Of a DNA stretch of 64,000 bases, positions 46,220-54,075 are shown piece by piece; position 1 is the stretch's first letter; each line of letters begins with the position of its first letter. The DNA is taken from assembly GCA_029259945.1 (NCBI GenBank), contig JAJDEF010000012.1, positions 1 through 64,000 of the forward strand, given 5' to 3'. The DNA comes from Planctomycetota bacterium. Its GTDB lineage: Bacteria > Planctomycetota > Planctomycetia > Pirellulales > Lacipirellulaceae. The position numbers and the translations under genes were made by a program. The notes under the pieces were generated by a model. It did not search any database, was not told the DNA's origin, and saw only the letters and a list, made by a program, of their open reading frames with translations.

Positions 46220-47068
46220 GTGGATAGCTCGCCGCAGTCGTTTTTGGCACGCCACGACTTTCTTATTCGCCGACTGCATTCGCTTTCGGGTTTGATCCCC
46301 GTGGGCGCCTATATGGTGGTCCATCTGGTGACCAATGCCAGCGTATTAGAGAGTCCGGCCGCTTTTCAAAAAAACGTTTACACCATTCATAGCCTGGGCT
46401 CTTTGTTGCCCGTGGTGGAATGGGGGGGTATTTTTATCCCCATCCTGTTTCATGCGATCATCGGCATGGTGATCGTTGCTGGCGGCATGCCCAACAGCAA
46501 TCAGTATCGCTACGGCGCCAACTATCGCTATGTGTTGCAGCGGGCAACTGGGATGATCGCCTTCCTGTTTATCATGGTGCATGTCTTTCACATGCATGGC
46601 TGGTTTCATGCCGATGTATGGCTAGAGAATGTTGCCAATCCGCTAGGCGGCGCCCAGTTCAAGGCATACAACGCCTCTTCAACTGCTGGGCTGGCCTTGC
46701 AAAACTATGTATGGGTCGCCTTTTACCTTGTGGGAGTTCTGTCTTGCGTTTATCACTTGGCCAACGGCATTTGGACCATGGGCATCACCTGGGGCGTTTG
46801 GACAAGCCCTGCGGCGCAGGCCCGAGCCTCAGCGGTTTGCACGGTTGTTGGAATATTGCTAGGCGTCGTTAGCCTTGGCGCTCTTTTTGGCATGCGGAAT
46901 GTCGGCCAGGGCGAAGGTTTGCAAGAAGCTTTGCAAGTCGAAGATCAGCTGTACCAACATAAAGTCGAGTCAGGCGAACTGGTGCCCAACGAGCACAAAC
47001 GGACGCAGCCCGCCGAGTCTAACGAAGAAGAGTTGGCCGTGGTTAAAGTTAAAGAGGATGCTAAGTAG
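46220..47068 (+). CDS. sdhC: Succinate dehydrogenase cytochrome b subunit
   Basis: This is the membrane anchor of complex II, of the five-helix di-haem B. subtilis type, passing electrons to menaquinone. Several haem-ligand His candidates lie in helices: RRLHSLSGLIPVGAYMVVHL, PILFHAIIGMVIVAGG, MVHVFHMHGWFH and VYHLANGIWTMG. The GTG at 46220 gives a product starting (V)DSSPQSFLARHDFL, as in relatives; a TTG at 46178 would add 14 residues. The C-terminal tail of about 45 residues is charged. sdhA follows after 30 bp. Confidence 0.93.
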   Translation: MDSSPQSFLARHDFLIRRLHSLSGLIPVGAYMVVHLVTNASVLESPAAFQKNVYTIHSLGSLLPVVEWGGIFIPILFHAIIGMVIVAGGMPNSNQYRYGANYRYVLQRATGMIAFLFIMVHVFHMHGWFHADVWLENVANPLGGAQFKAYNASSTAGLALQNYVWVAFYLVGVLSCVYHLANGIWTMGITWGVWTSPAAQARASAVCTVVGILLGVVSLGALFGMRNVGQGEGLQEALQVEDQLYQHKVESGELVPNEHKRTQPAESNEEELAVVKVKEDAK

Positions 47069-47098
47069 TTGATTTAAGATAAGAAAGCAGATGAGAGT

Positions 47099-49063
47099 AT
47101 GGCTGAACAACGAGTATTGGTGGTCGGTGGGGGACTCGCCGGATTGGCCGCCGCGATGAAATTAGCCGAACAAGGCATCGCGGTCGATTGCATGAGTCTC
47201 ACGCCCGTCAAACGCTCGCACAGCGTCTGCGCTCAAGGTGGCATCAATAGCGTCAACGAATCGACCCGCCAGCTAGGCGATAGCGAATATCTCCACCTCG
47301 ACGATACTGTCTATGGGGGCGACTTTTTGCAGCACCAGCCACCGGTCAAAGAAATGACCGACTGGGCACCTCGAATCATCGATCTCATGGATCGGATGGG
47401 CGTCCCCTTTAACCGAACACCCGAAGGTTTTCGCGATCAACGTCGTTTTGGCGGCACACTCTACAAGCGTACCGCCTTTGCAGGGGCTACCACCGGGCAA
47501 CAGCTTCTCTACGCACTGGACGAGCAAGTTCGACGCTGGGCCAGCGCGGGGAAAGTGGAAATGTACGAAGGCTGGGACTACCTCGGTCCGGTGCTTGATG
47601 ACGAAGGACGTTGTCGGGGTGCCATCGCGCAAAACCTCGTCACGATGGAAATCCGCGATTTCCCTGCGGATGCAGTTATCTTGGCGACCGGCGGCTGTGG
47701 CCTCATCTATGGTCGAAGTACGATGTCGATGGCCTGCACCGGCAGTGCCGCGAGCCGGAGTGCGCAAGCTGGGGTGAAGTACGCGAATGCTGAGTTTATC
47801 CAAGTCCACCCAACGGCCATTCCCGGGGCGGACAAGTTGCGGTTAATGAGCGAATCGGCGCGTGGCGAGGGCGGTCGTGTCTGGGTGCCTCGCGAACCGC
47901 ACGATGCGCGTGCCCCTGGCGATATCGCTGATTCCGAACGTTATTATTTCCTCGAAGAGCGATATCCCAAGTATGGCAACTTGGTTCCCCGCGACATCGC
48001 GACGCGCGAGATTTTCAACGTCTGTGTCAACGAGGGTCTTAGCGTCGAACCGGATCGTCAGAGCGTGTATCTCGACCTCACGCACATCCCTCGCGAGGAA
48101 CTCAACCGAAAACTGGGTGGTATTCTCTCGATTTACGAAAAGTTCCAAGGCGTCGATCCGCGCGAAGTACCGATGAAGATTTTCCCGGCAGTTCACTACT
48201 CGATGGGGGGCATGTGGGCCGACTACGAACGGACCGCCGAGGGAGGCCTAGTTGCCGGTTCACCGCGCAACCAGCAAACCAACGTGCCTGGCCTCTATGC
48301 AATTGGCGAATGCGATTACCAGTATCACGGCGGCAACCGCTTGGGGGCGAATTCGCTGCTAAGCTGTATTTTCAGTGGGTTGTTTGTTGCTCCTTGCGTC
48401 GAAAACATGCTCGCCTCGCTTAACGACTCGGCGCACGACGCAAAATACGAAACGCTACTTCGAGGCCAGCGTGCCGTCTGCCAGCTCGATCATGATGAGC
48501 TGCTCAAACGAGATGGCGGCCGTGAAAACCCCTACATAATCCACCAAGAGTTGGGCGATGTCATGACCAAGTCGGCTACGGTAGTCCGCGACAACGACCA
48601 GCTAACCTCCGCACTAGAAAAGGTGAACGAGCTGTGCGAGCGCGTTGGGCAATGCTCACTTTCAGACACCGGCCAATGGACCAATCAGAACGTGGTCTTT
48701 ACCAAGGCACTTCGCGATATGTTCCCCCTGGCGAAGGCGCTTTTGAAAGGGGCGTTAGCCCGCGATGAATGCCGCGGCGCCCACTACAAACCGGCTTTCG
48801 CCATGCCAGGCGTCGAAGCCGATGACGCAGCCGAGCGTCACCGTCAGGCCGAAGCTTGGTGCGATGCGTTCGAGGCGAAAAACGAAAAGTGGCTCAAAAC
48901 CACCATCGCAACGGTCGACAAATCGGGCGAGCCCACACTCAGCTACGAAGATGTCGACACTTCGCTGGTCCCACCCCGACCTCGACTCTACGGCCTCGTC
49001 GGTGGCGAAATGATCGAACAAGTCTGGAAAGAGCGACAAGCAAAACGCGATCATGCCGGCTAG
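47099..49063 (+). CDS. sdhA: Succinate dehydrogenase flavoprotein subunit
   Basis: It oxidises succinate to fumarate using covalently bound FAD. The 654 residues begin with the dinucleotide motif VLVVGGGLAGLAAAMKLAEQ. The FAD-linking His is in RSHSVCAQGGIN. The active-site region includes HPTAIPGADKLRLMSESARGEGG and VHYSMGGMWADY. GLYAIGECDYQYHGGNRLGANSLLSC and the C-terminal domain follow the menaquinol-type enzymes. It lies 30 bp after sdhC. sdhB is not adjacent: three other genes intervene. Confidence 0.96.
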   Translation: MAEQRVLVVGGGLAGLAAAMKLAEQGIAVDCMSLTPVKRSHSVCAQGGINSVNESTRQLGDSEYLHLDDTVYGGDFLQHQPPVKEMTDWAPRIIDLMDRMGVPFNRTPEGFRDQRRFGGTLYKRTAFAGATTGQQLLYALDEQVRRWASAGKVEMYEGWDYLGPVLDDEGRCRGAIAQNLVTMEIRDFPADAVILATGGCGLIYGRSTMSMACTGSAASRSAQAGVKYANAEFIQVHPTAIPGADKLRLMSESARGEGGRVWVPREPHDARAPGDIADSERYYFLEERYPKYGNLVPRDIATREIFNVCVNEGLSVEPDRQSVYLDLTHIPREELNRKLGGILSIYEKFQGVDPREVPMKIFPAVHYSMGGMWADYERTAEGGLVAGSPRNQQTNVPGLYAIGECDYQYHGGNRLGANSLLSCIFSGLFVAPCVENMLASLNDSAHDAKYETLLRGQRAVCQLDHDELLKRDGGRENPYIIHQELGDVMTKSATVVRDNDQLTSALEKVNELCERVGQCSLSDTGQWTNQNVVFTKALRDMFPLAKALLKGALARDECRGAHYKPAFAMPGVEADDAAERHRQAEAWCDAFEAKNEKWLKTTIATVDKSGEPTLSYEDVDTSLVPPRPRLYGLVGGEMIEQVWKERQAKRDHAG

Positions 49064-49128
49064 GCGAACAACTCTGCAGTATGGTTTGACTCTCATTACG
49101 AGAGACGAGCGGTTTCGCGATCAGTTTC

Positions 49129-49136
49129 GGGAGGGG
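49129..49136 (+). promoter_or_regulatory. Shine-Dalgarno for a TTG start
   Basis: GGAGGGG at 49129-49135 is about six bases before the TTG at 49142 and supports that non-ATG start for the potassium channel. Confidence 0.6.
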
Positions 49137-49141
49137 CGCTG

Positions 49142-49873
49142 TTGATACCATTGAAACAGATCATTGAGAAAACCGACACTCGCGCGGGTCGGACATTCGA
49201 TTTTGCCATTCAGATTCTGATTCTCTTCTCGCTGCTTACGTTCTCGCTTGAGACGATGCCAGCTCTCTCCAAGACAGAGCGTTATTGGCTGCACATCTCT
49301 GAAGTGGTCACCGTGGCCATTTTTACAATTGAATACTGTCTGAGAGTTTGGGTGGCCAATCGTAAGCGAGCTTTTGTCTTTAGCTTCTTTGGGATTATTG
49401 ACTTGCTAGCGATTTTGCCCTTTTATTTCTCGACGGGGCTTGATCTGCGTTCGTTACGGGCACTGAGAATGATTCGCCTAGTAAGGATTCTTAAGTTGGT
49501 ACGCTATAGCGCAGCTATGCAACGGTTTGCCAGGGCCATCACCCTTGCTAAAGAAGAAATGCTGCTGTTTGTGTTTATTGCATTTCTACTGCTATTTCTT
49601 GCAGCAGCGGGTATCTACCAATGTGAACACGAAGCCCAGCCAGAGAAGTTTCGTTCGATTTTTGATGGCCTTTGGTGGGCCGTTTGTTCTTTGACAACGG
49701 TTGGTTATGGAGACGTTTACCCAATTACCGTCGGAGGACGGCTCTTTACGTTCTTTTTGCTACTGATTGGGTTGGGAATTGTTGCTGTACCTTCTGGCAT
49801 CATTGCTTCTGCGTTAACCAGTGTTCGTGAGTACGAAGACCGGCAACGAATCGAATCGGAAAAGTTGGTCTAA
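49142..49873 (+). CDS. Voltage-gated potassium channel (Kv-type, six helices)
   Basis: This inner-membrane potassium channel of 243 residues has S1-S6. S4 carries basic residues at every third position (LRSLRALRMIRLVRILKLVR near 100-120). The selectivity filter is LTTVGYGDVYP near residue 190, and S6 follows (LIGLGIVAVPSGIIASAL). There is no C-terminal RCK or nucleotide-binding domain. It starts at TTG 49142, 78 bp downstream of sdhA, and could be in the sdh transcript. Membrane potential produced by respiration may be what it senses, which is inference from the neighbourhood. Confidence 0.93.
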   Translation: MIPLKQIIEKTDTRAGRTFDFAIQILILFSLLTFSLETMPALSKTERYWLHISEVVTVAIFTIEYCLRVWVANRKRAFVFSFFGIIDLLAILPFYFSTGLDLRSLRALRMIRLVRILKLVRYSAAMQRFARAITLAKEEMLLFVFIAFLLLFLAAAGIYQCEHEAQPEKFRSIFDGLWWAVCSLTTVGYGDVYPITVGGRLFTFFLLLIGLGIVAVPSGIIASALTSVREYEDRQRIESEKLV

Positions 49874-49975
49874 TTCCCCCGTTTTTTACCAAGAGTCTCG
49901 CGGCATGTACGAAGAGCCCAATAGTGTCGTGTTTGTTACCAGGAATTTCAGCCTACAGCTCTTGGGAGATTTGCT

Positions 49976-51208
49976 ATGGCTAATCAGATCCCGCAACACT
50001 TTGATCGGCGTCGTTTTTTAGGGCAATCGCTTTCTGGTGTCGCGGGCTTGGCGGCTGGCGCTGGGCTAAGTTTTAGTGCCCTGCCCGCGAATCCCTTGAT
50101 TGCTGCCCCACTGGGCAGCATAGGCCAAGAGTATGGCGGCCCGAATGTCGTACTTATTCGTTTCGGCGGAGGGGCCCGACGGCGCGAATCGATCGAGCCG
50201 GGATCTCAATGCTACAGCCCGTACCTGCTCCATGAACTTGCGCCACGAGGTGTCCTGTTTAATCAGATGCTAATCGATACGGCGGCTCCCGAAACGGGGC
50301 ATGGGCAAGGCACGCTCAATATCCTCACAGGAAAATACGACCAATATAAGGACGTCACTGGCGAGTTTCTTGGTGAACGATTCGAAGCCAAGGTTCCTAC
50401 ATTGTTTGAGTATCTCCGATATCACTTTGCGGTACCCGAGCATCAAACGCTCATCGTGAATGGCGAGGATCGGACGCAAGAAGAGTTTTATACTTTTAGC
50501 AATCACCATTTATTTGGCGCAAACTACCGTTCGAATGTACTCAGTCTTTATCGCTACAAAACGTACCTCCTACGACTGCAAATCGAGGAGAACGAGGAGA
50601 ACTGGTCTGAAGAGCAACGGCTGGCAAAAAAACGGGAGCTCGCCGAAATGGAGGCACTCGACTATCGCCGTCAAGACGGCGGTGATCGATCATCAGCCAT
50701 TGAAACGTTTTGGAACTCTTGGCGAAAGCTCTATGGCGATTCAGGGTTGGTGAATCCGCGGGGAGACCGCCTACTGACTGAACTGGCGATCCGTGCCATG
50801 AAACAACTTCGCCCCAAACTATTGATGGTCAACTACAACGATTGCGACTACGTCCACTGGGGAAACATGGCCCACTATACCCGTGGGATTGCCATTATGG
50901 ACGATGGCATTCGCCAGATTGTCGAAGCTGTCGAGGCGGACGAAGAGTACCGCGATAATACCGTTTTTGTGATCGTTCCCGATTGTGGCCGCGACGATAG
51001 CCGATTCGCTGCGGTGCCTTGCCAACATCATTTCAATAGTCGTTGCTCACGGGAAATTTTTGCAGTTCTGTTCGGCTCAGGCATCGAACAAGGCCGCATC
51101 GTGGATCGCCCTACCGAACAAATTCAAATCGCGACAACGATCGGACAGCTTATGGGAATTTCTACACCGCACGCTGAAGGCCCGGTGCTTGCGGAGGCCT
51201 TAGCATGA
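49976..51208 (+). CDS. Tat-exported alkaline-phosphatase-superfamily protein
   Basis: The 410-residue protein has a twin-arginine signal (FDRRRFLGQSLSGVAGLAAGA). An alkaline-phosphatase/sulfatase-like core contains NVVLIRFGGGARRRESIEPGS, PETGHGQGTLNILTGKY and FVIVPDCGRDDSRF, with HHFNSRCSREIF near the end. The positions resemble DUF1501/sulfatase-type metal ligands (PDCGRDD, CQHHF). The substrate is unknown. Its stop overlaps the start of the next gene (ATGA), so the pair is translationally coupled. It sits between sdhA and sdhB. Confidence 0.75.
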   Translation: MANQIPQHFDRRRFLGQSLSGVAGLAAGAGLSFSALPANPLIAAPLGSIGQEYGGPNVVLIRFGGGARRRESIEPGSQCYSPYLLHELAPRGVLFNQMLIDTAAPETGHGQGTLNILTGKYDQYKDVTGEFLGERFEAKVPTLFEYLRYHFAVPEHQTLIVNGEDRTQEEFYTFSNHHLFGANYRSNVLSLYRYKTYLLRLQIEENEENWSEEQRLAKKRELAEMEALDYRRQDGGDRSSAIETFWNSWRKLYGDSGLVNPRGDRLLTELAIRAMKQLRPKLLMVNYNDCDYVHWGNMAHYTRGIAIMDDGIRQIVEAVEADEEYRDNTVFVIVPDCGRDDSRFAAVPCQHHFNSRCSREIFAVLFGSGIEQGRIVDRPTEQIQIATTIGQLMGISTPHAEGPVLAEALA

Positions 51209-52323
51209 ACATTTCCACGATCCGAAAACTGTTGGTTGTCCTCTGGAAATATGTGGTTGGTATTATTCTTTGCCAACATCCCCTCGGTGCCATGGCGGTA
51301 GTTGGTTGGACCAGTCGAATGATGCGACGTCAGATACTCCGCACGTGGTGGAAGAAAAGCATCCACCGAAAAGAGGGGGGTTCGTTTGATGAATTTGTGG
51401 CAACGCTTCCTGGGGATTGCGATTCCCAAATACTACCCAACTGGTCAATCGCCGAGTCGTCGGTGAGTTCCGTTCCGCTCACGAGTCGCCGGCAGCGTTA
51501 TTTCGGCGCGCTGATTGCTAATTTCCATCGTGGCTTGGCGAGCGTGCTAACCATCCTGCTCTTCACTCTTCCGGCAACCTCCCTCTGGCTTTACGCTTGG
51601 GTACTGGGGTGGAACATCTCCTTCTATAAACTCTACGAGCAGTCTCATCTTGGTGTGTTGATAGGTTTGTTTGGTATTTTTCTATTCGGATTGGTAATGC
51701 TCTACGTCCCCATTGCCCATGCTCGGCATGCTTTTACTGGCAATTGGCGAGAGTTTTTCCAGCTTCGCCGCAATTGGCAATTAGCAAGGCGGTATCCGGC
51801 CACCATGTTGCCAACGGCCATCGCCTTCTTCATTGCCGCCAATCTGGTGATGATACTACGTATCGCCCCCTATTTTCTCGGCAGTAGCGACCAGGTGGCA
51901 CAGCTTACCACAGAGCAACTTCGCGACTGGATCGATCGCTACTACCTAGCCGCTGGGGCTCTCGTGTTTCCCGCCTACGTTGGGGTATGGTCCGCGGTGG
52001 CCAAGTCCTACGCCTACGCCGTGGCCAAAGAGCATGCCCAAAATCGCTCTAGTAGCCGTCTGAATGAATTGGAGCATGAGGCCCTTGTCCGCTTGCAACT
52101 GCCTCAGAAGGCCGCGTCAACGGCTCATCCGGTTGTTCAGGGGGCACACACGTCGCTAGTCCGGGTAGCAGCCCTAGGCTCGCTCTCGCTGACGGCCATC
52201 GCTTGGTTTGCTATCGCTGCCCAAGTTTTCGCCGCTCAATTTTTTAACTACCTGCCCGGTATCCATTGGCTCAACCATCCCCTGGTTCTGCTGCCGTGGA
52301 TTAGGTATATCCCACCCCTGTGA
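51205..52323 (+). CDS. Integral membrane protein coupled to the Tat-exported protein
   Basis: The 372-residue protein has about five hydrophobic helices in the second half of the chain (ASVLTILLFTLPATSLWLYAW, GLFGIFLFGLVMLYVPIAHA, and further ones near 190-210, 245-265 and 325-345). A motif-like stretch WREFFQLRRNWQLARRYP between helices recalls DUF4013-type membrane proteins, but I am not sure. The N-terminal 90 residues are largely soluble. The ATG overlaps the TGA of the preceding gene by four bases, and sdhB begins 70 bp after its stop. Confidence 0.7.
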   Translation: MNISTIRKLLVVLWKYVVGIILCQHPLGAMAVVGWTSRMMRRQILRTWWKKSIHRKEGGSFDEFVATLPGDCDSQILPNWSIAESSVSSVPLTSRRQRYFGALIANFHRGLASVLTILLFTLPATSLWLYAWVLGWNISFYKLYEQSHLGVLIGLFGIFLFGLVMLYVPIAHARHAFTGNWREFFQLRRNWQLARRYPATMLPTAIAFFIAANLVMILRIAPYFLGSSDQVAQLTTEQLRDWIDRYYLAAGALVFPAYVGVWSAVAKSYAYAVAKEHAQNRSSSRLNELEHEALVRLQLPQKAASTAHPVVQGAHTSLVRVAALGSLSLTAIAWFAIAAQVFAAQFFNYLPGIHWLNHPLVLLPWIRYIPPL

Positions 52324-52392
52324 AAATGATGGGCCCAGGAGGCCCCGAAGGTTGCTCTGGCCAAGGGGCTGGAATGGGATATCATAAGCAGA

Positions 52393-53244
52393 ATGAGCGC
52401 TACCCATAACGAATCTGCCAAGCCGTCGTCGTTCGAGGTTCGTATCCTTCGGCAAGATGCACCTGCGTCGCCCGGACGCTGGGAACGGCATCGGATTTCT
52501 TATGAGCCGAATCTCAACGTCATTAGTGTTTTGCAAAAGGTGGCTGCTCAGGCCACCACCTCCGATGGCAAGAGCACCACTCCCGTTGCCTGGGATTGCA
52601 ATTGCCTGGAAGAAGTTTGCGGCGCCTGCACCATGCTGGTCAACGGTCGCACTCGCCAAGCCTGCTCGGCTTTGGTCGATCGTTTGTTAGAAGAGAATCC
52701 CGATGGCATCGATCTTCAGCCAATGAGCAAGTTCCCGGTGGTTCGCGACCTTGTGGTCGACCGTAGCCGTATGTTCCGCGCGCTGCAGCGAGTGCAGGCT
52801 TGGATCCCCGTGGATGGCTACGGGGATCGTGGCGCTGCCCCCCGCGAATCGCAAGAAGGTCAAGAGACTCGCTACCCGCTTTCTGAATGTATGACCTGTG
52901 GATGTTGCGTCGAGGCGTGTCCTCAGTTTGCTAAAGTCGAACCGTTGCAACACACGGATGAAACCGACGAAGAGTTTGCCGATCGTAAGCAGCAAGCCTA
53001 CGACGAATCGTTCGTGGGTGCTGCCGCCATTAGCCAAGCGATGCTGTTCAACGACCACCCCACAGGCCACATGAACGCTGGCGATCGCTTAGACGCACTC
53101 ATGGGCTCGGGCGGTATCCAAGCTTGCGGCAACGCCCAGAATTGCGTCGCCGTCTGCCCGAAAGAAATCCCGCTGACCACCTCAATCGCCCGCGCAGGCC
53201 GCCAGACCACTGGCTACCTGTTTAAGCAATTCTTTGATCGGTGA
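52393..53244 (+). CDS. sdhB: Succinate dehydrogenase iron-sulfur subunit
   Basis: SdhB carries electrons from FAD to the membrane haems through three clusters. The 283 residues contain the plant-type 2Fe-2S motif CNCLEEVCGACTMLVNGRTRQAC near 75-98. The ferredoxin-type domain has CMTCGCCVEACPQF for the 4Fe-4S cluster and CGNAQNCVAVCPKEIPL for the 3Fe-4S cluster and its neighbours. All ligand cysteines appear present. It lies 3.3 kb downstream of sdhA, after three unrelated genes, so assembly of complex II depends on either a long transcript or separate promoters. Confidence 0.96.
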   Translation: MSATHNESAKPSSFEVRILRQDAPASPGRWERHRISYEPNLNVISVLQKVAAQATTSDGKSTTPVAWDCNCLEEVCGACTMLVNGRTRQACSALVDRLLEENPDGIDLQPMSKFPVVRDLVVDRSRMFRALQRVQAWIPVDGYGDRGAAPRESQEGQETRYPLSECMTCGCCVEACPQFAKVEPLQHTDETDEEFADRKQQAYDESFVGAAAISQAMLFNDHPTGHMNAGDRLDALMGSGGIQACGNAQNCVAVCPKEIPLTTSIARAGRQTTGYLFKQFFDR

Positions 53245-53297
53245 GGTTGGGTCGAGGCTCCGGCGGTGCTTAGCATCGCGGCTATTGCGTGAATCTT

Positions 53298-53870
53298 CTA
53301 GGATCGCCAGGTAGGTTTTTTACCACGTGCGCGTGCTTGTCTTGGTAGCCGGTTTTCTTGGGTTGAGTTAATCCGCGTCACAGCTTTTACCGATTTGGCC
53401 AGTGGCCGCTTCGGGTCTTCGTCGTTTTTGACGGGCACAAACTGCACGTACTCGCCCATGGCCAGTCGTAGGAATTTTTTGTCGCCGATCACATCCTCTG
53501 AGTCGAACCAAAATTCGGGCCCCCCTTTGACCGAGGAGATCGATCCCTGCTGATCGCGGCGTCGGATTTTCACCACGAAGCCGTATTCGTAGTTCACCTT
53601 GGGTCGCACTGGGGGACGGCTATCACGAGAATAGCTGCCCTTGAAGTAGGCCGCTGGGCGTTGGCTTCCTGTCCCTGCTTTTACGGTTTTGGCACGCGGC
53701 TTTTCAGCCGACGCGTCGATCTCGTACTGCACCTCTTGGTCGACGGCGAGCGAACTAAACAGCACGTCGACGGCGGAACAATGAAAAAACAAATCGTCGC
53801 CCCCGGCGGCGGGCTTAATAAACCCAAAACCTTTGTCAGCAACCAACGAGAGAATTTTTCCGGTAAGCAT
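53298..53870 (-). CDS. Double cold-shock-domain protein
   Basis: This is a probable RNA-binding protein of 190 residues. The first cold-shock domain starts at once (TGKILSLVADKGFGFIKPAAGGDDLFFHCSAVD) with the RNP1-like KGFGFI motif. A second, diverged OB-like domain is YEYGFVVKI, EFWFDSEDVIGDKKFLRL and EYVQFVPVKNDEDPKRPLA. A basic linker separates them, and the C-terminus is basic (QARARGKKPTWRS). The frame opening at 53939 adds 23 residues unlike the family. It converges on sdhB. Confidence 0.85.
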   Translation of the reverse strand: MLTGKILSLVADKGFGFIKPAAGGDDLFFHCSAVDVLFSSLAVDQEVQYEIDASAEKPRAKTVKAGTGSQRPAAYFKGSYSRDSRPPVRPKVNYEYGFVVKIRRRDQQGSISSVKGGPEFWFDSEDVIGDKKFLRLAMGEYVQFVPVKNDEDPKRPLAKSVKAVTRINSTQENRLPRQARARGKKPTWRS

Positions 53871-54000
53871 GGTGGGTACATGTTCGGTAGCGGGAGGGGG
53901 CGAGCCACTGAGTCTAGCTAGCTGGCAGAGAAATGGCAACTTGGTTAACTGAGAACGAATGGTCGTGTTAGCTGTTCTCTCAGGGGTAAACTACCCTCGC

Positions 54001-54045
54001 AAAAAAATCACACGGCGTCGAAAAAAAGAAATTCGACGCCGTGTG
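54001..54045 (-). terminator. Intrinsic terminator (minus strand)
   Basis: ACACGGCGTCGAA (54010-54022) pairs with TTCGACGCCGTGT (54032-54044). Read on the minus strand, it is followed by TTTTTTT. It terminates the BY-kinase-like gene. Confidence 0.92.
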
Positions 54046-54075
54046 TTATTATCTAGTTAACCAAAAGTCGGATGA

